A stretch of DNA of 64,000 nucleotides from contig CAUEEP010000735.1 in NCBI GenBank assembly GCA_958450365.1, positions 3,500,001 to 3,564,000 on the forward strand, in the 5' to 3' direction. Shown in pieces: positions 45,006-55,600 of the stretch. The DNA is from Mesorhabditis belari (lineage: Eukaryota; Nematoda; Chromadorea; Rhabditida; Rhabditidae). Under the pieces are notes generated by a model. The model ran no database searches. It was not told where the DNA came from and worked only from the letters and a program-made list of their open reading frames with translations. A program made the translations under genes and the position numbers. Each line of letters opens with the position of its first letter. Position 1 is the first letter of the stretch.

Positions 45006-45623
45006 AGGCTTTTTTCTATTGTACTCGAAAAATGCTTTTCTGGGCTTTATAGTTAACGAATCTCGATTCTCATTTGAATCCTTGACCCAAAAGACAATGC
45101 CGATTATGTGTAAAAAAAGGGACAAGTGGCTTTTCTTCTCAACAATGTGATAGTAGAAAGAAGAAAGTGATGAAAATGAGTGAACAGGTGGTGCAAAAGA
45201 TTTATCCATTATAAAGAACATTGTAAAAAGTGACCGATAGGTGAAAAGTTTTTGGGAAAAAGGGGAAAAGAAAAGGAGGATTGTTAGGGTCAACAGGGGC
45301 AAGAATGGCTTAGGAACAAGAATGGCTTGGGGGACAAGAAGGGCTTGGGGACACGAATAGCTCTAGAACCCTGGTTTAATTACCCAACTTTGACCAGTCA
45401 ACGGATTCAGGTTTACATGTAAACACAAGCTTTCTAGTGCACTTAATTCTTCAATGAAAGGGATTACGGTATTTGAATGAAAGTTGAATAAAATTGGGTG
45501 AAGAATTTGTCAAATTGGACAATTTTGGACAAAGGAATTTGTCCTCTTGTAGCTTATCAATCCATAAAAAGGCTCTGGTTTTAGCTGAAGGTTTAGCTCA
45601 GGTGTTGTGCTTGAAAAAGCAAA

Positions 45624-45699
45624 AGAAAAACCGAAGCGGGGATCGAACTCATGAGGTCTGGCTTCGGAGACGAACGCAGTACCATTTGGCCACGGCTGC
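45624..45699 (-). ncRNA. tRNA-like Pol III unit, copy 1
   Basis: On the minus strand: GCAGCCG, A-box TGGCCAAATGG, B-box GAGTTCGATCCCC and an acceptor-like CGGTTTT that doubles as a T-run terminator. D- and T-stems pair poorly and the anticodon is unclear, so I call it tRNA-related (SINE head or pseudogene). It lies about 120 bases from tRNA-Ala on the opposite strand, an arrangement repeated at 50.3 kb. Confidence 0.5.
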
Positions 45700-45819
45700 A
45701 TGAAACCAGGCTCGCAAGGAGCACGTTAAGACCTAAATGACCACGTTTTCCGCCTACTTCCCAACTCAATTCCCTTCTTATTCCCCAAATCAACCCGCAT
45801 AAACCATCAGCTTACATTC

Positions 45820-45891
45820 GGGGGTGTAGCTCAGTGGTAGAGCGCTCGCTTCGCATGCGAGAAGTCCAGGGTTCAAACCCCTGTTCCTCCA
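45820..45891 (+). tRNA. tRNA-Ala-CGC: tRNA-Ala (anticodon CGC)
   Basis: A 72-base cloverleaf: acceptor GGGGGTG with TTCCTCC, including the G3-U70 pair that marks alanine tRNAs; D-arm GCTCAGTGGTAGAGC; anticodon stem CTCGC/GCGAG with loop TTCGCAT; T-arm CAGGGTTCAAACCCCTG; discriminator A. Pairs 6-67 (T-T) and 7-66 (G-T) are weak. A and B boxes are intact (TAGCTCAGTGG, GGTTCAAACCC). It decodes GCG. There is no intron. Confidence 0.9.
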
Positions 45892-45899
45892 AAGTTTTG

Positions 45900-46690
45900 C
45901 TTTTTCTTGAAAAAGAGATTTCAGGGAAAACGCTCCTTTCTAGCAGACCAAAAGTCATCTAAAACCGGTTTAATTACGCAGTTTTATTAGGTTTAATTAT
46001 GCTTTTGAGCAGAGGTTGAGGGATTACGTTCAGCGGGTTCAGCGATTACTCAACTTAAATCAAAAGTTACCATTGTTCACTTATAAACGCACTAAATCAC
46101 TGATTTTTCTTAGAAACGATGAATTTGAAAAGTGAGAAATCAGCGCAATCAATCGATTCACTAAAAGGATTAATTAAATCGAAATTAAATCGAAATTTGG
46201 AAAGATTTAAAGGCACCAGTGATTTTAAATTTAAATTTAAATCACAAAATTGCGTAATTGAACCGGCTTTGTACCGGCTTTAAAAACGAAACAAAAAGAG
46301 ATTTTACTTTGCAAAAGATGTTCAAGGAAAGGAAAGTTCTCAAAAGATCAAAAGAAATGCTCTCTTTCCTCTCTTTTCTTTCCCCATTTCCCCCGAACTC
46401 TCAACATTTCTTTTGATATCATTTTTGTTGAGAGGATCAAGGAAAAAGAATCAGATTTAGACTCGTTTCGTGAAGCCAAAAAGAGGGAAAACTTCTCTAA
46501 AATCTCGAGAATCTCGAGATGAGGCGTCACACCTGGAATTCATTATCGAAATTGGAAAAAGAAGATTTTTTTTCTATTAAAAATGAGAATTTGAGTCTAA
46601 GAATCGAGATTTTGATTGAAATTTGGCGAATTCAAAGGCGATAGAAAGAAGATGTTTTTAATTTAAAGCTTCAATTTAACTATTTAAAAG
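45900..46690. other. AT-rich stretch without recognisable gene
   Basis: I see no exon or RNA here. GGTTTAATTACGCAGTTTTA at 45965 is another loose SL1-like match. Confidence 0.5.
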
Positions 46691-46695
46691 CTTAC

Positions 46696-47712
46696 ACTGT
46701 GATGTAGAAGGCTTGTCCCACTTACTTTTCTAAAAAGTTTCATCAATTTTCTTTGATAAAGTTCATGGCGCTCTTTAAGCCATTAATAGTTTTAGTTACA
46801 CAAATATATGCACAATTTAGTGCAGCCGGGAGCGTACTTGTCAACTCCGGATAAAGAAAGGATCGTCGAGGCAAAGAAGGAGGAGGCAAAGAAGGTGGAG
46901 GCAAGGAAGGAGGAAGCAAGGAAGGTGGAGGCAAGGAAGGAGGAAGCAAGGAAGGTGGAGGCAAGGAAGGGAGGCAAGGAAGGAGGAGGCAAGGAAGGAG
47001 GAGGCAAGGAAGGGAGGCAAGGAAGGAGGAGGCAAGGAAGGAGGAGGCAAGGAAGGAGGAGGCAAAGAAGGAGGAGGCAAGGAAGGGGAGGCAAGGAAGG
47101 AGGAGGCAAGGAAGGAGGAGGCAAGGAAGGAGGAGGCAAAGAAGGAGGAGGCAAGGAAGGAGGAGGCAAGGAAGGGAGGCAAGGAAGGAGGGAGGCAAGG
47201 AAGGAGGAGGCAAGGAAGGAGGAGGCAAGGAAGGGAGGCAAGGAAGGAGGAGGCAAGGAAGGAGGAGGCAAGGAAGGAGGAGGCAAAGAAGGAGGAGGCA
47301 AGGAAGGAGGAGGCAAGGAAGGAGGAGGCAAGGAAGGAGGAGGCAAGGAAGGGAGGCAAGGAAGGAGGAGGCAAGGAAGGAGGAGGCAAGGAAGGAGGAG
47401 GCAAGGAAGGGAGGCAAGGAAGGAGGAGGCAAGGAAGGAGGAGGCAAAAGGAGGAGCGACTAAATGTTGATTAAAGCTTCGTTTCGTCTTGTGTGAAAAG
47501 ACTTTTGCACCACGATTTTCAGGGATGCTTTGACAATTATATTTTTTTCTCAATGAATAAGTGTTGTATAGCGATAACGTTTGTGTAAATAAATTGTGCA
47601 TATATTTGTGCAACTAAAACTATTAATGGCTTAAAGAGCGCCATGAAATTTATCAAAGAAAATTGATGAAACTTTTTAGAAAAGTAAGTAGGGCAAGACT
47701 TTTGCACCACAG
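46696..47712. mobile_element. 1-kb element with about 110-bp inverted ends and internal minisatellite
   Basis: The left end (46696-46820) and right end (47596-47712) are inverted copies, with TTTCATCAATTTTCTTTGAT and GCGCTCTTTAAGCCATTAAT in each. Outside both ends lies TATTTAAAAGCTTA (46681 and 47715), a possible target duplication although the right flank is itself repetitive. Inside is a 15-bp minisatellite (GGAGGAGGCAAGGAA, 46868-47455, about forty copies) and a third partial copy of the terminus (AAGACTTTTGCACCAC, 47499). The open frames on both strands are repeat translations; no transposase is present. Confidence 0.85.
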
Positions 47713-47714
47713 AG

Positions 47715-48915
47715 TATTTAAAAGCTTATCTAAAGCTTATTTAAAAGATTTCTAAAGCTTATTTAGAGCTTATCCAAAAGCTTGTTCAAAAGCTTGTTCA
47801 AAAGCTTATTTAGAGCTTATTTAAAGGCTTATTTAAAGGCTTATTTAAACCTTATTTAAACCTTATTTAAAGCTTACTTAAGTTCTCAAAAAAACCATTG
47901 AAAAATGATACTTTAAATTGAAAACAGTTAAAAATAGATTTATACAATTCAAATTTCTCCAAAAGGTGCGAAAGAAATGAGATCAAAAAGGCAAAGCCGA
48001 TCCCTATTTGAACAGATCTTTTTGAGAAAAAGAGACCAAATCGTAAAAGGGATTAGGTGTGAATAGGGGGATTAGAGGGGATTTTCGGAAAAAGAAAAAT
48101 ATCCCATCTCATAGATTTTAAGAGATTTTTTTTGTGAAGATGTATTAGAGATCATTCTTTGCCTTAAAAAAACTTATTTAGACGTTATTTAAGGCTTATT
48201 CAAAGCTTATTCAAAGCTTATTTAGAGCTTATACAAAAGCTTAGTTAGAGCTTATTTAAAAGCTTATTCAAAGCTTATTCAAAGCTTATTCGAAGCTTAT
48301 TTAGAGCTTATTTAAAAGCTTAGTTAGAGCTTATTTAAAGCTTATTCAAAGCTTATTCAAAGCTTATTCAAAGCTTATTTAAAGCTTATTCAAAGCTTAT
48401 TCAAAGCTTAGTTAGAGCTTATACAAAAGCTTAGTTAGAGCTTATTTAAAAGCTTATTTAAAGCTTATACAAAAGCTTATACAAAAGCTTATACAAAAGC
48501 TTATTCAAAGCTTATTCAAAGCTTATTTAAAGCTTATTTAAAGCTTATTCAAAGCTTATACAAAGCTTATACAAAGCTTATTTAGAGCTTATTTAAAGCT
48601 TATTTAGAGCTTATTTAGAGCTTATTCGAAAGCTTATTTAAACCTTATTTAAACCTTATCTAAAGCTTATTCAAAAGCCTATTTAAAGCTTAGTTACAGC
48701 TTATTTAAAGCTTATTTAAAGCTTATTCAAAGCTTATTCAAAAGCTTATTTAAAGCTTATTCAAAAGCTTATACAAAAGCTTATTCGAAAGCTTATTTAA
48801 ACCTTCTTTAAACCCTCTCTAAACCCTCTTTAAACCCTCTTTAAACCCTCTTTAAACCCTCTTTAAACCCTCTTTAAACCCTCTCTAAACCCTCTTTAAA
48901 CCTTCTTTAAACCTT
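47715..48915. repeat. AAGCTTATT minisatellites and a CTTTAAACCCT array
   Basis: AAAGCTTATT/AAAGCTTATA units of 10-12 bp fill 47715-47885 and 48185-48790, followed by about nine copies of CTTTAAACCCTCT (48795-48905). Between them (47890-48180) is AT-rich sequence with nothing recognisable. Confidence 0.9.
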
Positions 48916-49181
48916 ATTTAATTCTTATCTAAAGCCAAAGTCTGACTTTGGAAAAGAAAATGTTTTGAAGAATTTATAAAATTAGGTAGAAAACTTCTTT
49001 TTTGAAGAGATAAAGCTGAAAATTGAGAAATGAGAAAAAAAAACGATTCAATTACTCAACTTCTCTCTTGTTCAATTGACTGTTTAATGTAGTTTTTACT
49101 TGAATTTGTAAACACATCAGTTCTAGTGCACTGAATACTTCATTTTCCTCGTGTAAATAAGAATTTAGAAGGGTATTTACA

Positions 49182-49566
49182 GACTCAAAGCTTGCAGCTC
49201 AAGGCTTGCTGCTCAAGGCTTGCAACTCAAAGCTTGCAGCTCAAGGCTTGCTGCTCAAGGCTTGCAACTCAAAGCTTGCAGCTCAAGGCTTGCTGCTCAA
49301 GGCTTGCTGCTCAAAGCTTGCAACTCAAGGCTTGCAACTCAAAGCTTGCTGCTCAAGGCTTGCAACTCAAAGCTTGCTGCTCAAGGCTTGCAACTCAAGG
49401 CTTACTGCTCAAGGCTTGCTGCTCAAAGCTTGCTGCTCAAGGCTTGCAACTCAAAGCTTGCTGCTCAAAGCTTGCTGCTCAAGGCTTGCAACTCAAAGCT
49501 TGCTGCTCAAGGCTTGCTGCTCAAGGCTCGCAACTCAAAGCTTGTTGCTCAAAGCTTGCAGAAGAA
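49182..49566. repeat. 14-bp minisatellite
   Basis: About twenty-seven copies of GCTCAAGGCTTGCT / AACTCAAAGCTTGC. Because the unit is 14 bp, all three frames stay open and give the same peptide in rotation. AATTACCCAA occurs on the minus strand just beyond it (49593-49602). 49620-50270 shows no supported gene. Confidence 0.93.
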
Positions 49567-50277
49567 AACCAATCAACTTTGGTCAGCTTTTGTTGGGTAA
49601 TTGAACAGATTTAGAAATTAGAAAAACGTAAGAAAGATTTAGAAGTTTTCATCAAGGTTTAGACAAGAATTTGATAAAGATTTCAAGCCTTGACATTGAT
49701 TGACAGTTTACACAAACCCACTCCTTGATCAATTAGGGATTTGATTGAGGATTTTATGGAAAAGCTCCTCTTGCTTTCTCCCAACACCTCAAATCCATTG
49801 GATTCTCTTTCCAATGAATCGCTTTCCCTCTGTTCATGTGTTCCAAATTCATCCACTCTGACATTTCACACTTCAAATCACAAATTATTCATTCGAAAAT
49901 CGATCAAAGAGTGGCAATAAAATGAAATTTTTATTATATTTCTCAGATTTTAAATAGAGGATTTCAATAAAGCAATTTTTAGTTTAAAAAACTGAAGAAC
50001 TTTACTAGAATAACTAAGTTGGTCAAATGCTATACCATTTAACGCAGAATTTCATCCTGATTCCAAATAGTTATTCCGTTTTAGCTTACAAGGGAAGGTC
50101 AATTGGCGGGCAATTGGTCAAATGCTATTCAACCTACACCATTCGATGCAGAATTTGATTCTGATTTCAAATCTATATTCCGTTTTTGCTAAATGACAAT
50201 CTGTCAAGAGTTATAAGTGTCTAAAGTTCTGTTAGCACTCTGAAAATGTGAAATTTGGGTCTAGCGGCTTGAATAGC

Positions 50278-50357
50278 AAAAGAAAAAACCAAAGCGGGGA
50301 TCGAACTCCTGAGGTCTGGCTTCGGAAAGAAATGCGGTACCAATTGGCCACGGCTGC
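50278..50357 (-). ncRNA. tRNA-like Pol III unit, copy 2
   Basis: The same unit as 45624-45699, diverged: GCAGCCG, TGGCCAATTGGTA, GAGTTCGATCCCC and a run of six T at the end. It lies 120 bases upstream of tRNA-Ala and on the other strand. Conservation of the two boxes and T-run but not of the stems suggests a former Pol III gene. Confidence 0.5.
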
Positions 50358-50477
50358 ACGAAACCAAGCCAGCAAGGATCACGTTAAGACCCAAATGACC
50401 ACGTTTTCCTCACATTTCCTATCTCAATTCCTCTCTTATTCCTCAAATCAACTCGCATAAACCCTCCGCTTTCATTC

Positions 50478-50549
50478 GGGGGTGTAGCTCAGTGGTAGAG
50501 CGCTCGCTTTGCATGCGAGAAGTCCAGGGTTCAAACCCCTGTTCCTCCA
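50478..50549 (+). tRNA. tRNA-Ala-TGC: tRNA-Ala (anticodon TGC)
   Basis: Identical to the first tRNA-Ala except for one base in the anticodon loop (TTTGCAT), giving UGC, which decodes GCA. All arms and both internal promoter boxes are intact. Confidence 0.92.
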
Positions 50550-50649
50550 AATTTTTGATTTTTCTTGAAAAAGAGATTTTTCAAGTAAACGCATCCTTTT
50601 TGGCACACCACAAGTCCTTTCCTCCATTGGAGACTCAGAACTCAGAACT

Positions 50650-51240
50650 CAGAATTTACTGTGACTCAGAATTGTTAAAGAAAGTCAGGAATTTTCCTAC
50701 CAGAAAGGAAATAACAATTTTTAAATGAATCTTTTTTGATTTAGGCTAGATTAGGTAGAAATTACCGCTAGAGGAAGAAAAATAGGAATTTTAGGGCCTA
50801 AAGTCTGTGTTGGCTAAGTATTTGACTATTTTGAGAGGCTTATACTGTAGCCAGATCAGAAGCTCATCAAAAATCAGCTTAAATCTAAAGCCTAAAATTC
50901 TTAAAAGCTTAGAATCCTAAAATACAATTTCAAAGCTCAATTCAATGTCAATTCCCTTCTTATTCCCCAAATCAACCCGCATAAACTCTCAGCTTTCATT
51001 CGGGGGTGTAACTCAGTGGTAGAGCGCTCGCTTTGCATGCGAGAAGTCCAGGGTTCAAACCCCTGTTCCTCCAGAGTTTTGGATTTTTGGGAAATTTTAG
51101 ATTTAGGAGATCTTAGACAGGAGAGTTTTCTATTTTACAAGGGAACCACATGTACTTACCGGCCCCAAGGACAGGATTATTCTACCTTAAAATCCACAAG
51201 TCACACCGGTTCAATTACTCAAGTTTTTTGAAGGATTTGA
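50650..51240. repeat. segmental duplication carrying tRNA-Ala, copy 1
   Basis: About 590 bp match 54985-55600, including CTGTGACTCAGAATTGTTAA, GAGAGGCTTATACTGTAGCC, the tRNA gene, and the region after it ending in an SL1-like TTCAATTACTCAAGTTTTTT. Confidence 0.85.
51002..51073 (+). tRNA. tRNA-Ala-TGC: tRNA-Ala (anticodon TGC), D-stem variant
   Basis: Same as the 50478 gene but with A instead of G at position 10 (GTAACTCAGTGG). This breaks the 10-25 pair of the D-stem and changes an A-box position. It may be a weak gene or an early pseudogene. Confidence 0.75.
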
Positions 51241-51359
51241 CTAGTCTAAGACTGAGAATGTCAAAATTTGGGAATGGATCGGATTCAGAATTGAAATTTA
51301 GCCATGGAGGTGGATAATTTCCGAATTCTGGATTCAGATATCCGTTTTGTTTAGGCCAA

Positions 51360-51432
51360 AAGCCAGCTTGAGCCAGCCTGAGCCAGCTTGAGCCAGCTTG
51401 AGCCAGCCTGAGCCAGCCTGAGCCACCTTTTT
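51360..51432. repeat. 10-bp AGCCAGCCTG repeat
   Basis: Seven copies of AGCCAGCTTG/AGCCAGCCTG. From 51433 to 52200 I see purine-rich runs (51780-51890) and AAGCAAAGAA repeats (52000-52070) but no gene; CTGGATGTCAC occurs at 51622. Confidence 0.85.
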
Positions 51433-52211
51433 GTGAACCAAGCCGTTTAAAAGCCGAAAGAAATTCTTTGCAAAACTGAAAGTTGAGATTTTAACCAGTT
51501 AAACCAGTTGTAATCAGCTGTAAAACGAAAAGAACAAATTCTAGCAACAAATTCTATATGAGAATGTTTTCAGTTATTCCAAAGCTTTAGGAGAATTCAA
51601 TTTACAGAATAAACGAAATTTCTGGATGTCACACTTTAACTATAGCTAGTAAAAAAATGCTTTAAATGAGATTGTTTTCGTAAACAGAAAAACTGGAGAG
51701 AAATTTGACGGATTTAGGAAAGAAAAAAAGGATGATTGAAGAAAAAAGAGAAAGAAATTTGATTGAAATTGATGCGCGCAAAATGAGGTTTGGGAAAGGG
51801 ATGGAAAAGGGATGGAAAGAGGAGGAAAAGGGATAGAAAAAGGAGGAAAAGATGAGAGAAAGGAGGAAACGATGAGCTGATGAAAGGAGGAGAGTCTAAC
51901 TGTTGTTGAAGAACTCTTTGCTTTGTTTAGTATCTGTTTTGTTTAGTAGAATTTCAATTGTGAATGGATGATAAGACGTGAAATTAGCATTGAAATAGTA
52001 AAAGAAAGAAAAAGAAAGAAAAAGAAAGCAAAGAAAAGCAAAGAAAAGCAAAGAAAAGCAAAAGAAATCAAAAGAATGAATTTTCTGTCGTTTCATTTGA
52101 AAGGATGCAAATTTTGTGGATTTATAACGACAAAATTGATATATTTCGTGTATGCGATAAATTCACCACTGGTAGCCCCAGTCGGTATTTTTTAAAAGCA
52201 TTAAAATAGCT

Positions 52212-52891
52212 TACCGTAAATACTGTAATAGTACAGTCGCGTAGTCCCACCCCTCTCGTACAGTCGCGTAGTCCCACCCCTCTCGTACAGTCGCGTAGTC
52301 CCACCCCTCTCGTACAGCCGCGTAGTCGCAAAAGTTTTTTTAGTATTTCATTCTTTTTCAAAGCGCTCGTACTTTCAAAAAATGCGTCTTTGGTATCAAA
52401 AAATAGCCCTGAATTTCAGCTATTTTTTGATACCAAAACGAACACTCTAGCATAAACCAGTGTCGAGAAACACTCGTTCAAAGCTAGACTACGCGACTAT
52501 ACGTGTTCGAAGTCTAGCCTTGAACGAGTTTTTCTCGACACTGGTTTATGCTACAGTGCTCGTTTTGGTATCAAAAAATAGCTGAAATTCAGGGCTACTT
52601 TTTGATACCAAAACGCGCCGTGTAGCATAAAATTGGGCTGAGAACGAGGCATCTAAAGTTAACAAACGCCGCCCCCCCTCGACCAACTTTAGATGCCTCG
52701 TTCTCAGCCCGATTTTATGCTACAATGTTCGTTTTGGTATCAAAAAATAGCCCTGAATTTCAGCTATTTTTTGATACCAAAACGAGCACTCTAGCATAAA
52801 CCAGTGTCGAGAAACACTCGTTCAAAGCTAGACTACGCAACACTCCGCACCATCATTATGGGGGTGCGGTACTATTACAGTATTTACGGTA
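52212..52891. mobile_element. foldback element, copy 3
   Basis: It starts TACCGTAAATACTGTAATAG and ends ATTACAGTATTTACGGTA, with the same modules inside as copies 1 and 2. Near the left end a 32-bp unit containing CAGTCGCGTAGTCCCACCCC is repeated three times. No coding capacity. Confidence 0.88.
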
Positions 52892-52929
52892 AGTACTTTA
52901 CGGGAGTACTTTACGGATTGGTTCTTTTA

Positions 52930-53190
52930 GCGGTTTTAGAGTCTATGGAAAGTTGTCAGTCATCAATTGACCTAGATCAAGGAAATTACGGTTGTAAAGT
53001 AGCCTTGGGAAAACTCTAGCTCTTGATTGGAGCATAAAAAATGGGAAAAAGATGCGAACTATTGTATTAAAATAGCTGTTCTAGAGTCTAAGGAAAGTTA
53101 TCAGTCATCAATTTCGCATTTTGACCTAAGCCCGGGCAATCTCAGCTGTAAAATAGCCTTTGGAAAACTCTAGCTCTTGACTGGATCATA
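52930..53190. repeat. two copies of a 155-bp unit
   Basis: GAGTCTATGGAAAGTTGTCA (52939) and GAGTCTAAGGAAAGTTATCA (53094) begin two diverged units that share CTCTAGCTCTTGA and GCATAAAAAATGGG. Confidence 0.85.
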
Positions 53191-53334
53191 AAAAATGGGG
53201 AAATAGATTTTCCGACGTTGAACAACTGACCACAACGATGAAAAATTGGCGGTGATTTTGTGGAAAGATTGGCGGTGGGCGAAATTCAATAATTTACAAG
53301 TTTTATAGTTGAATTATTGGATAAAATAGAGATT

Positions 53335-53832
53335 CGGTCGGGTCGGGTCGGGTCGGGTCAGGTCGGGTCGGGTCGGGTCGGGTCGGGTCGGGTCGGGTCG
53401 GGTCGGGTCGGGTCGGGTCGGGTCGGGTCGGGTCGGGTCGGGTCGGGTCGGGTCGGGTCGGGTCGGGTCAGGTCGGGTCGGGTCGGGTCGGGTCGGGTCG
53501 GGTCGGGTCGGGTCGGGTCGGGTCGGGTCGGGTCGGGTCGGGTCGGGTCGGGTCGGGTCGGGTCGGGTCGGGTCGGGTCGGGTCGGGTCGGGTCGGGTCG
53601 GGTCGGGTCGGGTCGGGTCGGGTCGGGTCGGGTCGGGTCGGGTCGGGTCGGGTTGGGTCGGGTCGGGTCGGGTCGGGTCGGGTTGGGTCGGGTCGGGTCG
53701 GGTCGGGTCGGGTCGGGTCGGGTCGGGTCGGGTTGGGTTGGGTCGGGTCGGGTCGGGTCGGGTCGGGTCGGGTCGGGTCGGGTCGGGTCGGGTCGGGTCG
53801 GGTCGGGTCGGGTCGGGTCGGGTCGGGTCGGG
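53335..53832. repeat. GGGTC pentanucleotide array, about 100 copies
   Basis: An almost perfect (GGGTC)n of about 500 bases, with six to eight single-base variants (GGTCA, GGTTG). It is by far the most GC-rich stretch in the window. All frames translate as Gly/Ser/Arg/Val or Pro/Asp/Arg/Thr repeats and are not proteins. Confidence 0.95.
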
Positions 53833-54229
53833 TAGCCATGAAGGTGATCAATCAAATTCTTTTATCAAAATCGTTTAGCTTCAAATTATGCATTAAAATA
53901 GCTTTTCTCTAGATCAAAAAGATCAAAAAGAACTTTTTCTTTTGAACTTTTCTTTCATTTATTAATTATTTTCTAATAATAAACTATTTTTAGTCTTTCT
54001 TGGTTTCAATTTGACTCAATTATATTTAAAATAATCTTTTCTTAAAGAAATTTCTTTTTTGAAAGTCTTTATTACAGTCTTTTGGAGAAATCTAATGGAA
54101 AAACTCTTTTTTTAGGTTAACGAGAACAGAAAAGAGATGAATTTTGGAATTTTGAGCAAATCTTTAACCAAAAAACAACAGAGAAATGCTCTTATGCTTT
54201 GTTTTTAAAGTATTTTCGAGTTTTGAATG

Positions 54230-54392
54230 ATTCTGGAGCGATCTGGAGCGAACTGGAGCGATCTGGAGCGAACTGGGCGATCTGGAGCGAACTGGAGCGA
54301 TCTGGAGCGAACTGGAGCGATCTGGAGCGAACTGGAGCGAACTGGAGCGATCTGGAGCGATCTGGAGCGATCTGGAGCGATCTGGAGCGTTT
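54230..54392. repeat. 10-bp GCGATCTGGA array
   Basis: Sixteen copies of GCGATCTGGA / GCGAACTGGA. 53880-54225 and 54395-54980 have no supported gene. Confidence 0.9.
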
Positions 54393-54984
54393 ACTATTGA
54401 GCAAAAAATCTTCAACGCATAAATTCAAAACTTTTCAAGAGTTTAAGTGTAAATTTTCAACTTTTAAGCAATTCTGGAACTCATAGTGTTTAGGGATTTG
54501 AGTTTTACGCTTTTAAAAAAGGAAAAAGAGAAAGAAGAGCTTTTGTCACCTTAAAAACATCAAGAATTCATTGCGCGAATCGGATTTTGCAGAGTAAAAT
54601 TGCAAAGGTCAGTCGGGGAGTTTCTGGAGTGGCTGAAAAGGGGTTGAAAAGGATGAAGAAGGAGAGAAAGATATGAATTTTTGATGAAACTCTCCTCACT
54701 TGATCCGAGAATTCTCAATGAACACACACTTTCACCAAATATATGAGTTTTGGTGCGGATTTGGTGGGAATCCACTTTCCTCGTTTCCAATTTAATATTT
54801 GATGAACGTTTGGTAGAGCTCAAACCAGTAGCCAGCTTAAACTAGTAGCCAGCTCAAACTAGTAGCCAAAAGCAGAGATTTGGATAAAATGATGCCAAGA
54901 TTTGGCTATATTTCAACTAAATACTCTAGATTTCGTTCATGTTTTAAAAAGAACCATTCTTATTGCTTTATGAGATTTACTGAG

Positions 54985-55600
54985 ATTACTGTGACTCAGA
55001 ATTGTTAAAGAAAGTCAGAAATTTTCCTATCAGAAAGAAAATAACAATTTTTAAAGGAATCTTTTCTGATTTACGCTAGATTAGATGGATATTATTGCTA
55101 GTGGAAGAAAAAAAGGAATTTTAGGGCCTAGAATTTGTCTTTGAAGTATTTGGCTAAGTATTTGACTATTTCGAGAGGCTTATACTGTAGCCAGATCAGA
55201 AGCCCATCAAAAGTCAGCTTAAATCTAAAGCCTAAGGTTCTTAAAAGCTTAGAATCCTAAAATACAATTTCAAAGCTCAATTCAATGTCAATTCCCTTCT
55301 TATTCCCCAAATCAACCCGCATAAACCCTCAGCTTTCATTCGGGGGTGTAGCTCAGTGGTAGAGCGCTCGCTTTGCATGCGAGAAGTCCAGGGTTCAAAC
55401 CCCTGTTCCTCCAAAGGTTTTTGGGAAATTTTGTTCCTCCAATTTTGGGAAATTTTAGATTTAGGAGACCTTAGACAAGAGATTATTCTATCTTGCAAGG
55501 GATCCACATGTACTCACGGACGTCGATTGCCCCCAAAAAGTCATCCCGTTTCAATTACCCAACTTTTTGAAGCTTTTAACTAGTCTAAGACTGAGCGAAT
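54985..55600. repeat. segmental duplication carrying tRNA-Ala, copy 2
   Basis: Partner of 50650-51240. Beyond the tRNA both copies continue to GACTAGTCTAAGACTGAG, so the duplicated block is larger than the RNA gene. AATTACCCAACTTTTT occurs at 55553. Confidence 0.85.
55342..55413 (+). tRNA. tRNA-Ala-TGC: tRNA-Ala (anticodon TGC)
   Basis: 72 bases, identical to the gene at 50478. GTTCCTCCA is repeated 20 bases downstream (55433), a small 3'-end duplication. Confidence 0.92.

Noticed and set aside
45373..45393. A functional SL RNA gene
   Set aside because: The leader-like 20-mer is not followed by a GT donor, and I see no Sm site or stem-loops at the right distance; it is kept only as an SL1-like motif.
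32838..47613. Long open frames of 100-273 residues over arrays at 33, 35, 41.7, 44 and 47 kb
   Set aside because: They are translations of tandem repeats, open on both strands and in several frames, without start context, splice signals or conserved domains.
53317..53855. Collagen-like or Gly/Ser/Arg protein in the GGGTC array
   Set aside because: Every frame on both strands is open because the unit lacks stop codons; there is no exon context.
45494..55583. Frames reading MVERSLCMREVQGSNPCSS and SGDRTPEVWLR
   Set aside because: These are translations of tRNA-Ala genes and of the antisense tRNA-like units, a well-known kind of false protein.
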